Source of the DNA: JAICSD01 sp963836665
GTDB lineage: Bacteria > Acidobacteriota > Vicinamibacteria > Vicinamibacterales > 2-12-FULL-66-21
Assembly (NCBI GenBank): GCA_963836665.1
Contig: CAWIKL010000005.1
Span: forward strand, 157,088-221,087
Direction: 5' to 3'
Length of the DNA stretch: 64,000 bases
This document shows, one piece after another, positions 51,968 through 61,386 of this stretch. The notes beneath the pieces were generated by a model that was given only the letters and a program-made list of their open reading frames with translations, made no database searches and was not told the DNA's origin. The translations under genes and the position numbers were made by a program. Each line of letters begins with the position of its first letter. Position 1 is the stretch's first letter.

Positions 51968-52903
51968 GTGACGCCGCGGCTCCTCGCGATCGTGGGTCCG
52001 ACCGCGACGGGGAAGAGCGCGCTGGGAATTGCCATGGCCGCGCGGGTCGATGGCGAGATCGTCAGTTGCGACTCGACCGCCGTCTATCGCGGTTTCGACA
52101 TCGGCACCGACAAGGTGCCGCCCGGCGAGCAGCGCGGGATTCCGCATCACATGATCGATCTCGTCGAGCCGGACGAGGAGTATTCGGCGGCGCGCTACGC
52201 GCGCGACGCGGCTGCGGTCATCCGCGACATCACCGCGCGCGGCAAGCTGCCGATCGTCGTCGGCGGGACGGGGTTTTATTATCGCGCGCTGACGCGCGGG
52301 CTGTTCGACGGGCCGTCGCGCGACGAGGCGCTGCGCCGCCGCTTCGAGCGTGTCGCGGCGGTGAAAGGACCGGCGTTCCTGCATCGCTGGCTGGCGCGTG
52401 TCGACGCGCCCTCGGCGGCGCGCATCGCCGCCAATGACGTCAAGCGCGTCGTCCGCGCGCTCGAGGTGTGGCGGCTGACCGGACGTCCGCTCACCGAGCA
52501 CTTTGCCGCGACCGCGCCGCCGCTGCCCGAATACGACGTGTCCGCGGTGGCGCTGCAGATTACGCCGGAGGAGACGGCCGAGCGCGTCGCCAGTCGTGTC
52601 CACGCGCAGTTCGCGCGCGGCCTTCTCGACGAAATCCGCGGCCTGCTGGCGCGCGGTGTCCCCGAGGACGCGCTGCCGTTCACCGGCCTCGTCTACCGCC
52701 AGGCGCTCGAGCACCTGCACGGCGTGCGCGACGAGGCGGCCACGCGCGAGCTGATCATCCTCGAGAACCGCAAGTACTCGCGGCGCCAGTTGATCTGGTT
52801 CCGGAAAGAGCCTAACCTCCACTGGATTCACGCCCCCGGCGAGCGTCCGGAGACACAGGAATCCGTCGCCATGATCCTTCGTGACCTTCGTCTCCTTTCA
52901 TGA
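51968..52903 (+). CDS. miaA: tRNA dimethylallyltransferase
   Basis: The protein has 311 residues from a GTG at 51968. It prenylates A37 of tRNAs that read UNN codons. The P-loop is IVGPTATGKSALG, followed by the substrate segments SCDSTAVYRGFDIGTDK, GIPHHMIDLVEP and VVGGTGFYYRALTRGL, and the C-terminal NRKYSRRQLIWFRKE. The length is standard. TGA overlaps the ATG of deoB (ATGA). Confidence 0.95.
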   Translation: MTPRLLAIVGPTATGKSALGIAMAARVDGEIVSCDSTAVYRGFDIGTDKVPPGEQRGIPHHMIDLVEPDEEYSAARYARDAAAVIRDITARGKLPIVVGGTGFYYRALTRGLFDGPSRDEALRRRFERVAAVKGPAFLHRWLARVDAPSAARIAANDVKRVVRALEVWRLTGRPLTEHFAATAPPLPEYDVSAVALQITPEETAERVASRVHAQFARGLLDEIRGLLARGVPEDALPFTGLVYRQALEHLHGVRDEAATRELIILENRKYSRRQLIWFRKEPNLHWIHAPGERPETQESVAMILRDLRLLS

Positions 52904-54076
52904 TCCTTCCGACTCGTGTCTTCCTGACCGTCCTGGACAGCGTCGGCGTCGGCGAGCTGCCCGACGCGCATCTCTACGGCGACGAAGGCAGCGATACCCT
53001 CGGCAACCTCTCGCGCGCCGTGCCGCTGGCGCTGCCGCACCTGCGCGCGCTGGGCCTGCCGCGGGTCGCCAGGGTGGCCGGGATGGCCGACGTGGCGACA
53101 CCGCTCGGCGCCTACGGCCGCATGGCGGAACGGTCACCCGGCAAGGACTCCGTGACCGGACACTGGGAGATGACCGGCATCGTGCTCGACCACGCGTTTC
53201 CAACGTTTCCAAACGGCTTTCCGGCCGAGACCATCGCCGAGTTCGAGCGGCGCATCGGCCGCCGGACGCTGGGCAACTACGCCGCCTCGGGCACGGTGAT
53301 CATCGACGCGCTGGGCCCCGAGCACGTGCGCACGGGATTTCCCATCGTCTACACCTCCGCCGACAGCGTGTTCCAGATCGCCGCGCATGAAGAGGTGATT
53401 CCGGTCCCGGAGCTGTATCGCATCTGCGAAATCGCCTACGAACTGGTCGGCAAGGGCATGAACGTCGGCCGCGTCATTGCCCGTCCGTTCGTCGGCCAGC
53501 CCAGGGGCATTCCGGCGCACTGCCAACCGCCACGACTACGCCCTTCCGCCGCGCGGACTCACGCTGCTCGATGCGATGACCACGGCAGGGAAGACCGTGC
53601 ATGCCATCGGCAAGATCCAGGACCTCTTCGCCGGCCGCGGCATCACCACCGCCGTCCACACGAAGAGTGACGAGGAGGGGGTTGACGAGATCGAGAAGGC
53701 CATCGCATCTTCGGGGCCGGGCCTGGTCTTCACCAACCTCGTCGACTTCGACACGCAGTACGGCCATCGCAACGATCCGGCCGGCTACGCCGCCAATCTC
53801 GAGCGCTTCGATGTCCGTCTCGGTCGCCTGCTGCCGTCGCTGCGCGACGGCGACCTGCTCGTCGTTACTGCCGATCACGGCAACGATCCGACGACGCCGA
53901 GCACCGATCACGCCCGCGAGTACGTCCCGGTATTCCTGGTGGGGAAGATGGTCAGGCCCGGCACCGACGTCGGCACGCGGGCGACGTTTGCCGACCTCGG
54001 GCAGACGATCGCGGAGATTTTCGGGGTCGGGCCGCTCCCGCACGGCACGTCGTTCCTTCGCGATATCCTCACATGA
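52900..54076 (+). CDS. deoB: Phosphopentomutase (one extra C at 53500-53502)
   Basis: DeoB interconverts (deoxy)ribose 1- and 5-phosphate in nucleoside catabolism. The first frame begins RVFLTVLDSVGVGELPDA with the metal-binding Asp and runs to ARPFVGQP, then breaks; removing one C from CCC at 53500-53502 gives QPGAFRRTANRHDYALPP and continues through LVFTNLVDFDTQYGHRND and VVTADHGNDPTT to the stop at 54074-54076, 391 residues. All metal ligands of the alkaline-phosphatase-like core are then present. The error sits in a homopolymer. It shares ATGA overlaps with both miaA and dgt. Confidence 0.92.
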
Positions 54077-55122
54077 TGATTCGGCAGCAGCTCGAGAAGC
54101 GCGAGCACGAGATCCTGGCGGCGGCCGCCGCCAAGAGCGACCGCACCAGGGGGCGGGTGCGCCTGGAGCAGGAAGACCCGATCCGCCCGGCGTTTCAGCG
54201 CGACCGCGATCGCGTCATCCATTGCAAGGCCTTCCGTCGCCTCAAGCACAAAACGCAGGTGTTCTTCGCGCCAACCGGCGATCACTACCGCACGCGGCTG
54301 ACGCATACGCTGGAGGTGTCACAGATCGCGCGCACCATCGCCAAGGTCCTGCAGCTGAACGAGGAGCTGACCGAGGCCATCGCGCTCGGCCACGATCTCG
54401 GGCACACACCGTTCGGCCATGCCGGCGAGCGCGTCCTGCAGTCGCTCGTCCCGGGCGGCTTCGAACACTACGAACAGAGCCTCCGCATCGTCGACGTCCT
54501 GGAGAACGACGGCCATGGCTTGAACCTGACCTGGGAGGTCCGCGACGGCATCGCGCACCACTCGAAGGGGAAGCACGGCGTCCCGGTCGGCGCCGATCCC
54601 GCACACCGCGCCTCCACGATCGAAGGGCAGATTGCGCGGGTCGCCGACATCATCGCCTATGTCAATCACGATATAGACGATGCGGTGAGGGCTGGGCTGC
54701 TGCGCGCCGAAGACCTGCCGCGCGAGCGGACGCAACTCCTCGGCGACTCCTCGTCACAGCGCATCGGCACCATGGTGACAGACGTAGTGATGCGCACGCT
54801 CGAAGGCGGACTGAGCGAAGTGCGCATGAGCGACGAGGTGCTCGACGCCACCATTGGCCTGCGCAGTTTTCTGTTCGAAACAGTCTACGAAAACGACATC
54901 GCGACCGCCGAGTTCAAGAAAGCCGCGGGCATTCTTGGCGGTCTCTGGGAGAAGGTTCGCGAAAATCCGAAGGAGTTCCTCGACGAGCGCACGATTGCGA
55001 ACGAGGGACTGGACGTCGCGACGAAAGATTTCGTCGCGGGGATGACCGATCGCTATGCGGTCAACCTGTTCCAGGAGCTCTTCATTCCGAAGCCCTGGAT
55101 CGAGCTTTCCAGCCGCTCCTGA
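54073..55122 (+). CDS. dgt: dGTPase-like HD-domain triphosphohydrolase
   Basis: The protein has 349 residues from the ATG at 54073, overlapping the deoB stop. The HD metal site is complete: HTLEVSQIART (His), GHDLGHTPFGHAGE (HD with two further His) and DIIAYVNHDIDDAV (Asp). The N-terminal signature RTPFQRDRDRVIH-like segment reads RPAFQRDRDRVIHCKAFRRLKHKTQVF. It should hydrolyse dNTPs to nucleosides and triphosphate, a role that fits with neighbouring deoB in deoxynucleoside turnover. It lacks the long insertions of E. coli Dgt, like most homologues. Confidence 0.93.
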   Translation: MMIRQQLEKREHEILAAAAAKSDRTRGRVRLEQEDPIRPAFQRDRDRVIHCKAFRRLKHKTQVFFAPTGDHYRTRLTHTLEVSQIARTIAKVLQLNEELTEAIALGHDLGHTPFGHAGERVLQSLVPGGFEHYEQSLRIVDVLENDGHGLNLTWEVRDGIAHHSKGKHGVPVGADPAHRASTIEGQIARVADIIAYVNHDIDDAVRAGLLRAEDLPRERTQLLGDSSSQRIGTMVTDVVMRTLEGGLSEVRMSDEVLDATIGLRSFLFETVYENDIATAEFKKAAGILGGLWEKVRENPKEFLDERTIANEGLDVATKDFVAGMTDRYAVNLFQELFIPKPWIELSSRS

Positions 55123-55186
55123 TCGTCGGGCGCTCGAGTCGATCCAGTACGAATGGCCCGGTTTTTGCTATTCGGCGGTCCGTCAT

Positions 55187-55215
55187 TTGCAGAGCTCCCG
55201 TCTTGGGTATATACT
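55187..55215 (+). promoter_or_regulatory. Sigma-70-type promoter for the small coiled-coil gene
   Basis: TTGCAG at 55187-55192 and TATACT at 55210-55215 with a 17-bp spacer form one of the best promoters in the window. The expected start is near 55222, giving a leader of about 20 bases with AAAGGA at 55226-55231. Confidence 0.72.
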
Positions 55216-55241
55216 GCTCTACTTCAAAGGAACCCTGCGAG

Positions 55242-55460
55242 ATGGAGAGTCACATAGACAACCAGCGCCTTGCCGCCCTGCGCGAAGAGAACGAATTGCT
55301 GCGCCAGGCGGCGCACGCATTCGGGGATTTAGCTGAGCGTTTGTCCCAGGAGCTGCGCACGTTGCGCGCTCAGGCCGAGAGCGCCGATCGGCGAAAGACC
55401 TATCGAGCATCGTGGCCTGGGAACCCGTCCCGGTCGCGGCGCGAGCTGGCGCACCGCTGA
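55242..55460 (+). CDS. 72-residue coiled-coil protein of unknown function
   Basis: The ATG at 55242 follows AAAGGA by 10 bp. The protein starts MESHIDNQRLAALREENELL and has heptads of Leu/Ala over residues 8-45 (LAALREENELLRQAAHAF, LAERLSQELRTLRAQ), then a basic tail with SWPGNPSRSRRELAHR. It resembles small leucine-zipper-like proteins but no family is recognised. A strong promoter and its own ribosome-binding site argue that it is a real gene; it lies alone between dgt and yceD. Confidence 0.68.
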   Translation: MESHIDNQRLAALREENELLRQAAHAFGDLAERLSQELRTLRAQAESADRRKTYRASWPGNPSRSRRELAHR

Positions 55461-55507
55461 TCGCCTGATTCCTCCGCCTTCGATTCTCTCGAATCGCGAA
55501 TTCAAGG

Positions 55508-55513
55508 TATAAT
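55508..55513 (+). promoter_or_regulatory. -10 box for the yceD-rpmF-plsX-fab operon
   Basis: TATAAT, perfect, 32 bp before the GTG at 55546. It would drive the ribosomal-protein/fatty-acid operon. No convincing -35 is visible. Confidence 0.55.
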
Positions 55514-55545
55514 GACGGGTTCCCGCACGTACGGCGGGGCGGCCC

Positions 55546-56130
55546 GTGACCATGCAATTCGATCTCAGACAGCTCGCCCGGAGCGGTGGTGAAGACCACC
55601 TTGACCGCACGTTCCAGCCCGAACAGTTCGACCCGTCGGTCGTGCAGGACGAGGAATACCGCGTCGTCGCGCCGGTGCACCTCGTGCTGGACGTGCGCAA
55701 GGACCGCGACGCCTATCGCGTCACGGGGCGGGTGGAAACGCAGCTGCGCCTCGAATGCGGCCGCTGCCTGGAGCCGTTCGAGATCCCGGTCGCCAGCGCT
55801 TTTGAGCTGCGCTACGTGCCGGCGACCCCGGCGCCCGCCAGCCGTCCGGATCAAAGACATACGGCGCATGGGGAAGATACAGAGCACGAAGTCGCCGAGG
55901 ACGATCTGACGACGGCGTTCTACAAGGACGAGGCGATCGATCTCGGCGAGTTGATGCAAGAACAGTTCGTGCTCGCGCTGCCGATGAAACCGTTGTGTTC
56001 GGAAGCGTGCAAGGGACTGTGCCCCACGTGCGGCACCAACCTGAATAACGCGACCTGCGACTGCGAGCCGGCGTGGACCGATCCGCGACTGGCGGCGCTG
56101 CAGGGACTGCTCGACCGCGACAAGCATTAA
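55546..56130 (+). CDS. yceD: YceD family (DUF177) protein
   Basis: The protein has 194 residues from a GTG at 55546; the ATG two codons later is an alternative. DUF177 features are RLECGRCLEPFEIPV, DEAIDLGELMQEQFVLALP and the cysteine-rich end EACKGLCPTCGTNLN with CDCEPAWTDPRLAALQGL. The family is implicated in 23S rRNA/ribosome accumulation and almost always precedes rpmF. There is a poorly conserved polar insertion at about 98-118 (ASRPDQRHTAHGEDTEHE). Confidence 0.93.
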   Translation: MTMQFDLRQLARSGGEDHLDRTFQPEQFDPSVVQDEEYRVVAPVHLVLDVRKDRDAYRVTGRVETQLRLECGRCLEPFEIPVASAFELRYVPATPAPASRPDQRHTAHGEDTEHEVAEDDLTTAFYKDEAIDLGELMQEQFVLALPMKPLCSEACKGLCPTCGTNLNNATCDCEPAWTDPRLAALQGLLDRDKH

Positions 56131-56148
56131 GGAGAGAGAGAACCAGTC

Positions 56149-56331
56149 ATGCCGAATCCCAAACGGCGGCACTCGAAGACGCGTACCGCCAAGCGCCGCA
56201 CCCACGATGCGTTGAAGCCGATCGGCCGCAGCGAGTGTCCGCAGTGCCACGAAGCCAAGCTGCCGCACCAGGTCTGCGCTAACTGCGGCTACTACGCCGG
56301 GCGTCAGGTAGTAAAGGCCGCAGAAGAGTAA
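56149..56331 (+). CDS. rpmF: 50S ribosomal protein bL32
   Basis: The protein has 60 residues. AAGGAGAGAGAG precedes the ATG. Typical sequence MPNPKRRHSKTRTAKRRTHD followed by a zinc ribbon with CPQCHEAKLPHQVCANCGYY, i.e. the four-cysteine (C+) form, which needs zinc. It is placed between yceD and plsX as in most bacteria. Confidence 0.98.
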   Translation: MPNPKRRHSKTRTAKRRTHDALKPIGRSECPQCHEAKLPHQVCANCGYYAGRQVVKAAEE

Positions 56332-56335
56332 ATTC

Positions 56336-57358
56336 TTGCGTATCGCCATCGACGCCATGGGCGGCGACGTCGGGCCGTCGGTGATCGTCGACGGCGCCCT
56401 CGTCGCGGCACGGCATCTCCAGGTCGGACTCCTCTTCGCCGGCGATGCCGCCGCGATCGAGTCGGAGCTGGCTCGGCACCCGGTCGCGAGTCTCTTCCGC
56501 CGTCTCGACATCGCCATCGTCGATACGCCCGAGCGCGTCGAAATGAGCGAGCTACCGGCGCAGGCGCTGCGGCGCAAGGCGCGCGCATCGATCAAGGTGG
56601 CCGCCGAGGCCGTCCGCGACGGCCACGCCGATGCGCTCTTCAGCGCCGGGCACACTGGAGCAACGGTGATGGCGGCGCACGGCGCCTTCGGCCTGCTGCC
56701 GGGTGTCGATCGTCCGGCACTCGCCACGATCGTTCCGACACGTCGCGCGCCCGCGGTCCTGCTCGACGCGGGGGCGACCGTCGGCTGCCGCGCCGCACAC
56801 CTGGTCCAGTTCGCCGTGATGGGCTCCGCCTACGCGCGCGTCGCCCTCGGACTCGACGCGCCGCGGGTCGGCCTGCTGTCGATTGGCGAGGAAGAGACCA
56901 AGGGCACCGATGTCACGCGTGAAGCGCACCGCCTGCTGAAGGACGCTCCCATCCATTTCATCGGCAACATCGAAGGCCGTCATGTCTATTCCGGCGACGC
57001 CGACGTCATCGTCTGCGACGGCTTCACCGGCAATGTCACGCTCAAGCTGAGCGAAGGGCTGGTCGAAACCGTCGAGCACCTGCTGCACGATGAGCTCGCC
57101 GCGACTTTCGGCGGGCGGGTCGGCTACGTGCTGTCACGGCAGGCCTTCCGGCGCTTCCGCCGGCGCGTCGACTATTCCGAGTACGGCGGTGCGCCGCTCG
57201 TCGGCCTCAACCATCTCTGCATCGTCGGTCACGGCCGCTCATCGTCGAAAGCGGTAGCCAACGCCGTGACCATGGCCGTGCGCGCCGTGAACGAAGATCT
57301 GATTGGCCGGCTGTCGCGTGATTTATCGCGTCTCGCGCCTCGCACCCACCTCGCATGA
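56336..57358 (+). CDS. plsX: Phosphate acyltransferase PlsX
   Basis: The protein has 340 residues from a TTG at 56336, four bases after rpmF; this start gives MRIAIDAMGGDVGPSVIVDG, the exact family N-terminus. PlsX makes acyl-phosphate from acyl-ACP for phospholipid synthesis. Further motifs: SAGHTGATVMAAHGAFG, LLSIGEEETKGTD, FIGNIEGRHVYSGDADVIV (in part) and CDGFTGNVTLKLSEG. The end overlaps fabD by 4 bp. Confidence 0.95.
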   Translation: MRIAIDAMGGDVGPSVIVDGALVAARHLQVGLLFAGDAAAIESELARHPVASLFRRLDIAIVDTPERVEMSELPAQALRRKARASIKVAAEAVRDGHADALFSAGHTGATVMAAHGAFGLLPGVDRPALATIVPTRRAPAVLLDAGATVGCRAAHLVQFAVMGSAYARVALGLDAPRVGLLSIGEEETKGTDVTREAHRLLKDAPIHFIGNIEGRHVYSGDADVIVCDGFTGNVTLKLSEGLVETVEHLLHDELAATFGGRVGYVLSRQAFRRFRRRVDYSEYGGAPLVGLNHLCIVGHGRSSSKAVANAVTMAVRAVNEDLIGRLSRDLSRLAPRTHLA

Positions 57359-58276
57359 TCGCATTCGTGTTCCCCGGACAAGGCGCGCAGAAGGTGGGCA
57401 TGGGGCGGTCGCTTGCCGCCGCGTTTCCCATTTGCCGCGACACGTTCGCCGAAGCCGACGCCGCGCTGGGCGAGCCGCTCAGCACGCTGTGTTTCGAGGG
57501 GCCGGAAGATCGGCTGATGCTGACCGAGAACACGCAGCCGGCGATCCTGGCGATGAGCACGGCTGTGGCGCGGCTCGCTCGTGTATCGCGGGCTTCAGCC
57601 GGCGTTCGCCGCCGGCCACAGCCTCGGCGAGTATTCGGCGCACGTCGCTGCCGGTACGCTATCCTTCGCTGATGCGCTGCGCACGGTGAGGCGCCGCGGA
57701 CGATACATGCAGGAAGCCGTGCCGGTCGGTGCAGGCGCGATGGCCGCCATCCTGGGCCTCGACGCCGCGGGCGTGACGCGCGCCTGCGAGGAAGCCGCGC
57801 AGGGGGACGTCGTCTCGCCGGCGAATCTGAATGCCCCCGGACAAATCGTGATCGCCGGGCACACGGCCGCCGTTGCGCGCGCGTCTGAACGCGCCAGGGC
57901 ACTCGGCGCCAAGCGTGCGATTCCGCTGGCGGTGAGCGCGCCGTTCCATTGCGCGCTGATGAAACCCGCAGAGGAGCGCCTGGCGCCGGAACTGCGCGCG
58001 CTCAGCGCCAGCGATCCATCCGTGCCCGTCGTCGCCAACGTCGATGCCGAGCCGAAGCGAACGGCGGTCGCTTCGATCGACGCACTCATCCGCCAGGTGT
58101 CGTCGCCGGTGCGCTGGGAAGAGGTCGTCAGGCGCCTGATCGCTGAAGGGGTGACGACCTGCATCGAGCTCGGCCCGGGCAGCGTGCTGGCCGGCCTGAT
58201 CAAGAAAATCGATCGCGGCGTGACGGTCGCGAGCATCGAAGACGCAGCCGGTCTCGAGGCGGCGTTGAAACTATGA
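57355..58276 (+). CDS. fabD: Malonyl-CoA-ACP transacylase (one extra C at 57576)
   Basis: FabD loads malonyl groups onto ACP. The first frame runs MIAFVFPGQGAQKVGMGRSL to ILAMSTAVARL, then breaks; removing C57576 gives VARLLVYRGLQPAFAAGHSLGEYSA, with the nucleophilic Ser in GHSLGEY, and continues to the TGA at 58274-58276, 306 residues (E. coli 309). The catalytic His is in VSAPFHCALMKPA. An intact fabD is essential, so the break is probably a consensus error. Stop overlaps the fabG ATG. Confidence 0.92.
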
Positions 58277-59013
58277 TGCGGTTCGACGGCAAGATCGCGA
58301 TCGTCACCGGTGCGTCGCGCGGTATCGGCCGTGCCATTGCATCGATGCTGGCGCAGCAGGGGGCCACCGTCGTGGCCGCGGCGCGCGGCGACAATGCCGC
58401 CGGGACCGTCGCCGAGATCACTGCCGCCGGCGGCAAGGCGGAGACCGCGTCGGTCGACGTCAGCGACGCCGCCGCCGTCGAGGGGTTGATCGGCGGCGCG
58501 CTCGCGCGGCACGGCCGCATCGACATCCTGGTCAACAACGCCGGGATCACGCGCGACCAGTTGATGCTGCGGATGAAGCGCGACGACTGGGATGCCGTCA
58601 TCGCCACCAACCTGACCGCGGCGTTCACCGCGACGCAGGCCGTGCTCAAGCCGATGATCAAGCAGCGCGCCGGCCGCATCGTCTGCATCAGCTCGGTTGT
58701 TGGGCAGGGGGGCAACGCCGGGCAGGCGAACTACGCCGCGTCGAAGGCGGGGCTGATCGGGTTCGTCAAGGCCGTGGCGCAGGAAGTCGCCTCGCGCAAC
58801 GTCACGGCGAACGTCGTCGCGCCGGGACTGATCGAGACCGACATGACGCGCGCGATCACCGACAGCGCGAACGCCGACTGGGCGGCGAAGATCCCGCTCA
58901 AGCGGTTGGGCACACCGGCCGATGTCGCGGCTGCAGTGTGCTTCCTGGCGTCGGACGAGGCAGCGTATATTACTGGTCAGGTACTTGCCGTCAACGGCGG
59001 CATGTACATGTAG
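58273..59013 (+). CDS. fabG: 3-oxoacyl-ACP reductase FabG
   Basis: The protein has 246 residues. NADPH-dependent short-chain dehydrogenase: cofactor loop VTGASRGIGRAIA, NNAG in ILVNNAGITRDQLMLRM, and the catalytic Ser-Tyr-Lys as ISSVVG and YAASKAG. The TRDQLMLRMK segment is FabG-specific. ATG at 58273 overlaps the fabD stop; an ATG one codon later is possible. It belongs to the fab cluster and reduces 3-oxoacyl-ACP. Confidence 0.95.
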   Translation: MMRFDGKIAIVTGASRGIGRAIASMLAQQGATVVAAARGDNAAGTVAEITAAGGKAETASVDVSDAAAVEGLIGGALARHGRIDILVNNAGITRDQLMLRMKRDDWDAVIATNLTAAFTATQAVLKPMIKQRAGRIVCISSVVGQGGNAGQANYAASKAGLIGFVKAVAQEVASRNVTANVVAPGLIETDMTRAITDSANADWAAKIPLKRLGTPADVAAAVCFLASDEAAYITGQVLAVNGGMYM

Positions 59014-59059
59014 GCTTGAGGACGTGGTCGGGCGCCGAGCGCCAATTTTGGAGGGTGGA

Positions 59060-59302
59060 ATGGCCGTAGCAGACAAGGTGAAGAGCATCATCGTGGAGCA
59101 GCTCGGGGTCGACGAGGAAGAAGTGACGCCGGATGCCTCGTTCGTGGACGACCTGGGTGCCGACTCGCTCGACACCGTCGAGCTGGTCATGGCTTTCGAG
59201 GAAGAGTTCGGGATCGAGATTCCCGACGAGGACGCCGAGAAGATCACGCGCGTCAAGGAAGCTATCGAGTACATCGAGTCGCACGCCAAGGGTAAGAAGT
59301 AG
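59060..59302 (+). CDS. acpP: Acyl carrier protein
   Basis: The protein has 80 residues from the ATG at 59060, preceded by GGAGGGTGGA; an in-frame upstream start at 58922 lies within fabG and is rejected. The phosphopantetheine-bearing Ser is in DDLGADSLDTVELVM, and the acidic helices (VELVMAFEEEFGIEIPDEDAE, given in part) are standard. It is the carrier for all fab, plsX and lpxA reactions in this window. A hairpin before it (59031-59043) and one after it (59303-59322) may set its high expression relative to neighbours. Confidence 0.97.
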   Translation: MAVADKVKSIIVEQLGVDEEEVTPDASFVDDLGADSLDTVELVMAFEEEFGIEIPDEDAEKITRVKEAIEYIESHAKGKK

Positions 59303-59322
59303 GCCGGGTCCGGAGACCCGGC
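59303..59322 (+). terminator. Strong hairpin after acpP without T-run (attenuator or mRNA stabiliser)
   Basis: GCCGGGTC (59303-59310) pairs with GACCCGGC (59315-59322) around a CGGA tetraloop directly after the acpP stop. The lack of a T-run suggests partial termination or 3'-end protection, letting some transcripts continue into fabF. Confidence 0.6.
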
Positions 59323-59360
59323 TTCGCCGTCGGGCCATTCACCCGATAGTCGGAGGCTGA

Positions 59361-60603
59361 TTGAGCAGGCGAGTAGTGGTGACGGGCGTCGGGCTGGTGT
59401 CCCCGCTCGCCATCGGAACGCAGGCAAACTGGGACGCCCTCCTTGCGGGCCGGAGCGGCATCGGGCCGATCACGCGCTTCGACGCGTCGCAGTATTCCGC
59501 GCGCATCGCCGGCGAGGTCAAGGGATTCGACCCCCTGCAGTTCGTCGACAAGAAAGACGTCAAGAAGATGGACGTCTTCATCCAGTTCGCGCTCGCGGCG
59601 GCGCAGTTTGCCGTCGACGACGCGCGGCTGAAGGTGACGCCGGCGATCGCCGACGGTGTCGGCGTGTTCATCGCCTCGGGGATCGGCGGCTTCCAGACCA
59701 TCGAGCGCGAGCACATCGAGCTGATGAAGGGGGGCCCGCGCCGCATTTCCCCGTTCTTCATTCCCGCGTCCATCATCAATCTCGCCGCCGGCCAGGTCTC
59801 GATCCGCTTCGGCGCGCGCGGGCCCAACCTGGCGACCTGCACTGCGTGCACCGCGTCGGCGCACGCGATCGGCGAGGCCTTCGAGATCATCCGCCGCGGC
59901 GACGCCGACATCATGATTGCCGGCGGCTCCGAGGCGGCGATCACGCCGATGGGCGTCGGCGGGTTCGCCGCCATGCGCGCGCTGTCGACGCGCAACGACG
60001 AGCCGCAGCGGGCCAGCCGTCCGTTCGACAAGGATCGCGACGGCTTCATCATGGGCGAGGGGTCCGGCATCTGCATTCTCGAGACGCTGGAGTCGGCGCA
60101 GGCGCGCGGCGCCTCTGTCTATGCCGAGCTGGTCGGTTACGGGCTGACCTCCGACGCCTATCACCTGACCGGCGCAGCCGGAAGAGGCGCACGGCGCGAT
60201 CCGCTCGATGCAGATGGCGCTGCGCAAGGGCGGCGTGCAGCCGGCCGACGTCGACTACATCAACGCGCACGGCACCTCGACGCCGATCAACGATCCGACC
60301 GAGACGCGCGGCGTGAAGACGCTCTTCGGCGAGCACGCCTACAAGCTGGCGATGTCGTCGACGAAATCGATGACCGGGCACCTGCTTGGCGCCGCCGGCG
60401 GCCTCGAGGCCGGCATCACCGCGCTTGCCGTCAAGCACCAGATCGCGCCGCCGACGATCAATCTCGACCATCCCGACGAGGGCTGCGACCTCGACTACGT
60501 GCCGCACACCGCGCGACCGATGCGCATCCGCTACGCGCTGTCGAACTCGTTCGGCTTTGGCGGGACCAACGGCACGCTGCTGATGAAACAATTCGAAGGC
60601 TGA
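59361..60603 (+). CDS. fabF: 3-oxoacyl-ACP synthase II (one extra G at 60171-60172)
   Basis: FabF elongates acyl-ACP. TTG at 59361 gives MSRRVVVTGVGLVSPLA. The first frame is intact to TSDAYHLT; dropping one G from GG at 60171-60172 restores LTAQPEEAHGAIRSMQMALRKG and the rest, 413 residues, exactly the E. coli FabF length. Catalytic residues are all present: Cys in NLATCTACTASAHAIG, His in INAHGTSTP and His in TKSMTGHLLGAAGG. Gene callers may miss the last 140 residues or extend the first frame wrongly into the etf genes. Confidence 0.93.
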
Positions 60604-60624
60604 ACAGGCCCCGAGCGCCCAAAC

Positions 60625-61386
60625 ATGAAGATCGTCGTTTGTATCAAGCAGGTCGTCACGCGCGAGTGGCAGCTGCGCGTCAACGATCAGAAGACCTGGA
60701 TCCGCGACCAGGACGCCAGCTTCGAGCTCAACGAGCCCGACGCCTACGCCCTCGAAGAGGCGCTGCGCCTCAAGGAAAAGCACGGCGGCGAAGTCATCGT
60801 CTGCTGCGCCGGCCCGGCGCGCGCGACGCAGGTGATCCGCGAGGCGCTGGCCCGCGGGGCCGATCGCGCGCTGCACGTCGAGTCCGACGCCCTTGCAACC
60901 GCCGACGCCGCGACAGTCGCCGAGGCGCTCGCCGCGGCGATCCGCGACGAGCAGGTCGACCTCGTGCTCACCGGCCTGCAGTCCGACGACCAGGGCTTCG
61001 GCCAGGTCGGCGTCGTCCTCGCCGAGACGCTCGGCATACCGCACGCCACCATCATCATGGAGGTCCAGGCCGAGGGCGGCCGGCTGCGCGTCAAGCGGGA
61101 GCTCGAAGGCGGCTGGTTCCAGTGGGTCGAGCTGCCGATGCCGGCGCTGCTGACGATCCAGAGCGGCATCAACCAGCTCCGCTACGCCACGCTCAAGGGG
61201 ATCATGGCGGCGAAGAAGAAAGAGATGAAGAAGGTCGCGGCACCGGCCGTGGCAGCGGGCGGCCCGCGCGTCACCAGCCTCTACTTCCCCGAAAAAGGGA
61301 AGCAGACGCAGATCGTGCCCGGCGCGCCCGCCGAAGCGGCCAAGGAGCTGGTCAGGCGTCTGCGAGACGAAGCGAGGGCGCTGTGA
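60625..61386 (+). CDS. etfB: Electron transfer flavoprotein beta subunit
   Basis: The protein has 253 residues. KIVVCIKQVV at the start, ELNEPDAYALEEALRLKEKHGGEV, the AMP-binding region GLQSDDQGFGQVGVVLAETLG (in part) and a C-terminal KGIMAAKKKEMKK segment are EtfB hallmarks. It forms the heterodimer with EtfA, accepting electrons from acyl-CoA dehydrogenases such as the one at 20.6 kb. Its stop overlaps the etfA GTG. Confidence 0.95.
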   Translation: MKIVVCIKQVVTREWQLRVNDQKTWIRDQDASFELNEPDAYALEEALRLKEKHGGEVIVCCAGPARATQVIREALARGADRALHVESDALATADAATVAEALAAAIRDEQVDLVLTGLQSDDQGFGQVGVVLAETLGIPHATIIMEVQAEGGRLRVKRELEGGWFQWVELPMPALLTIQSGINQLRYATLKGIMAAKKKEMKKVAAPAVAAGGPRVTSLYFPEKGKQTQIVPGAPAEAAKELVRRLRDEARAL

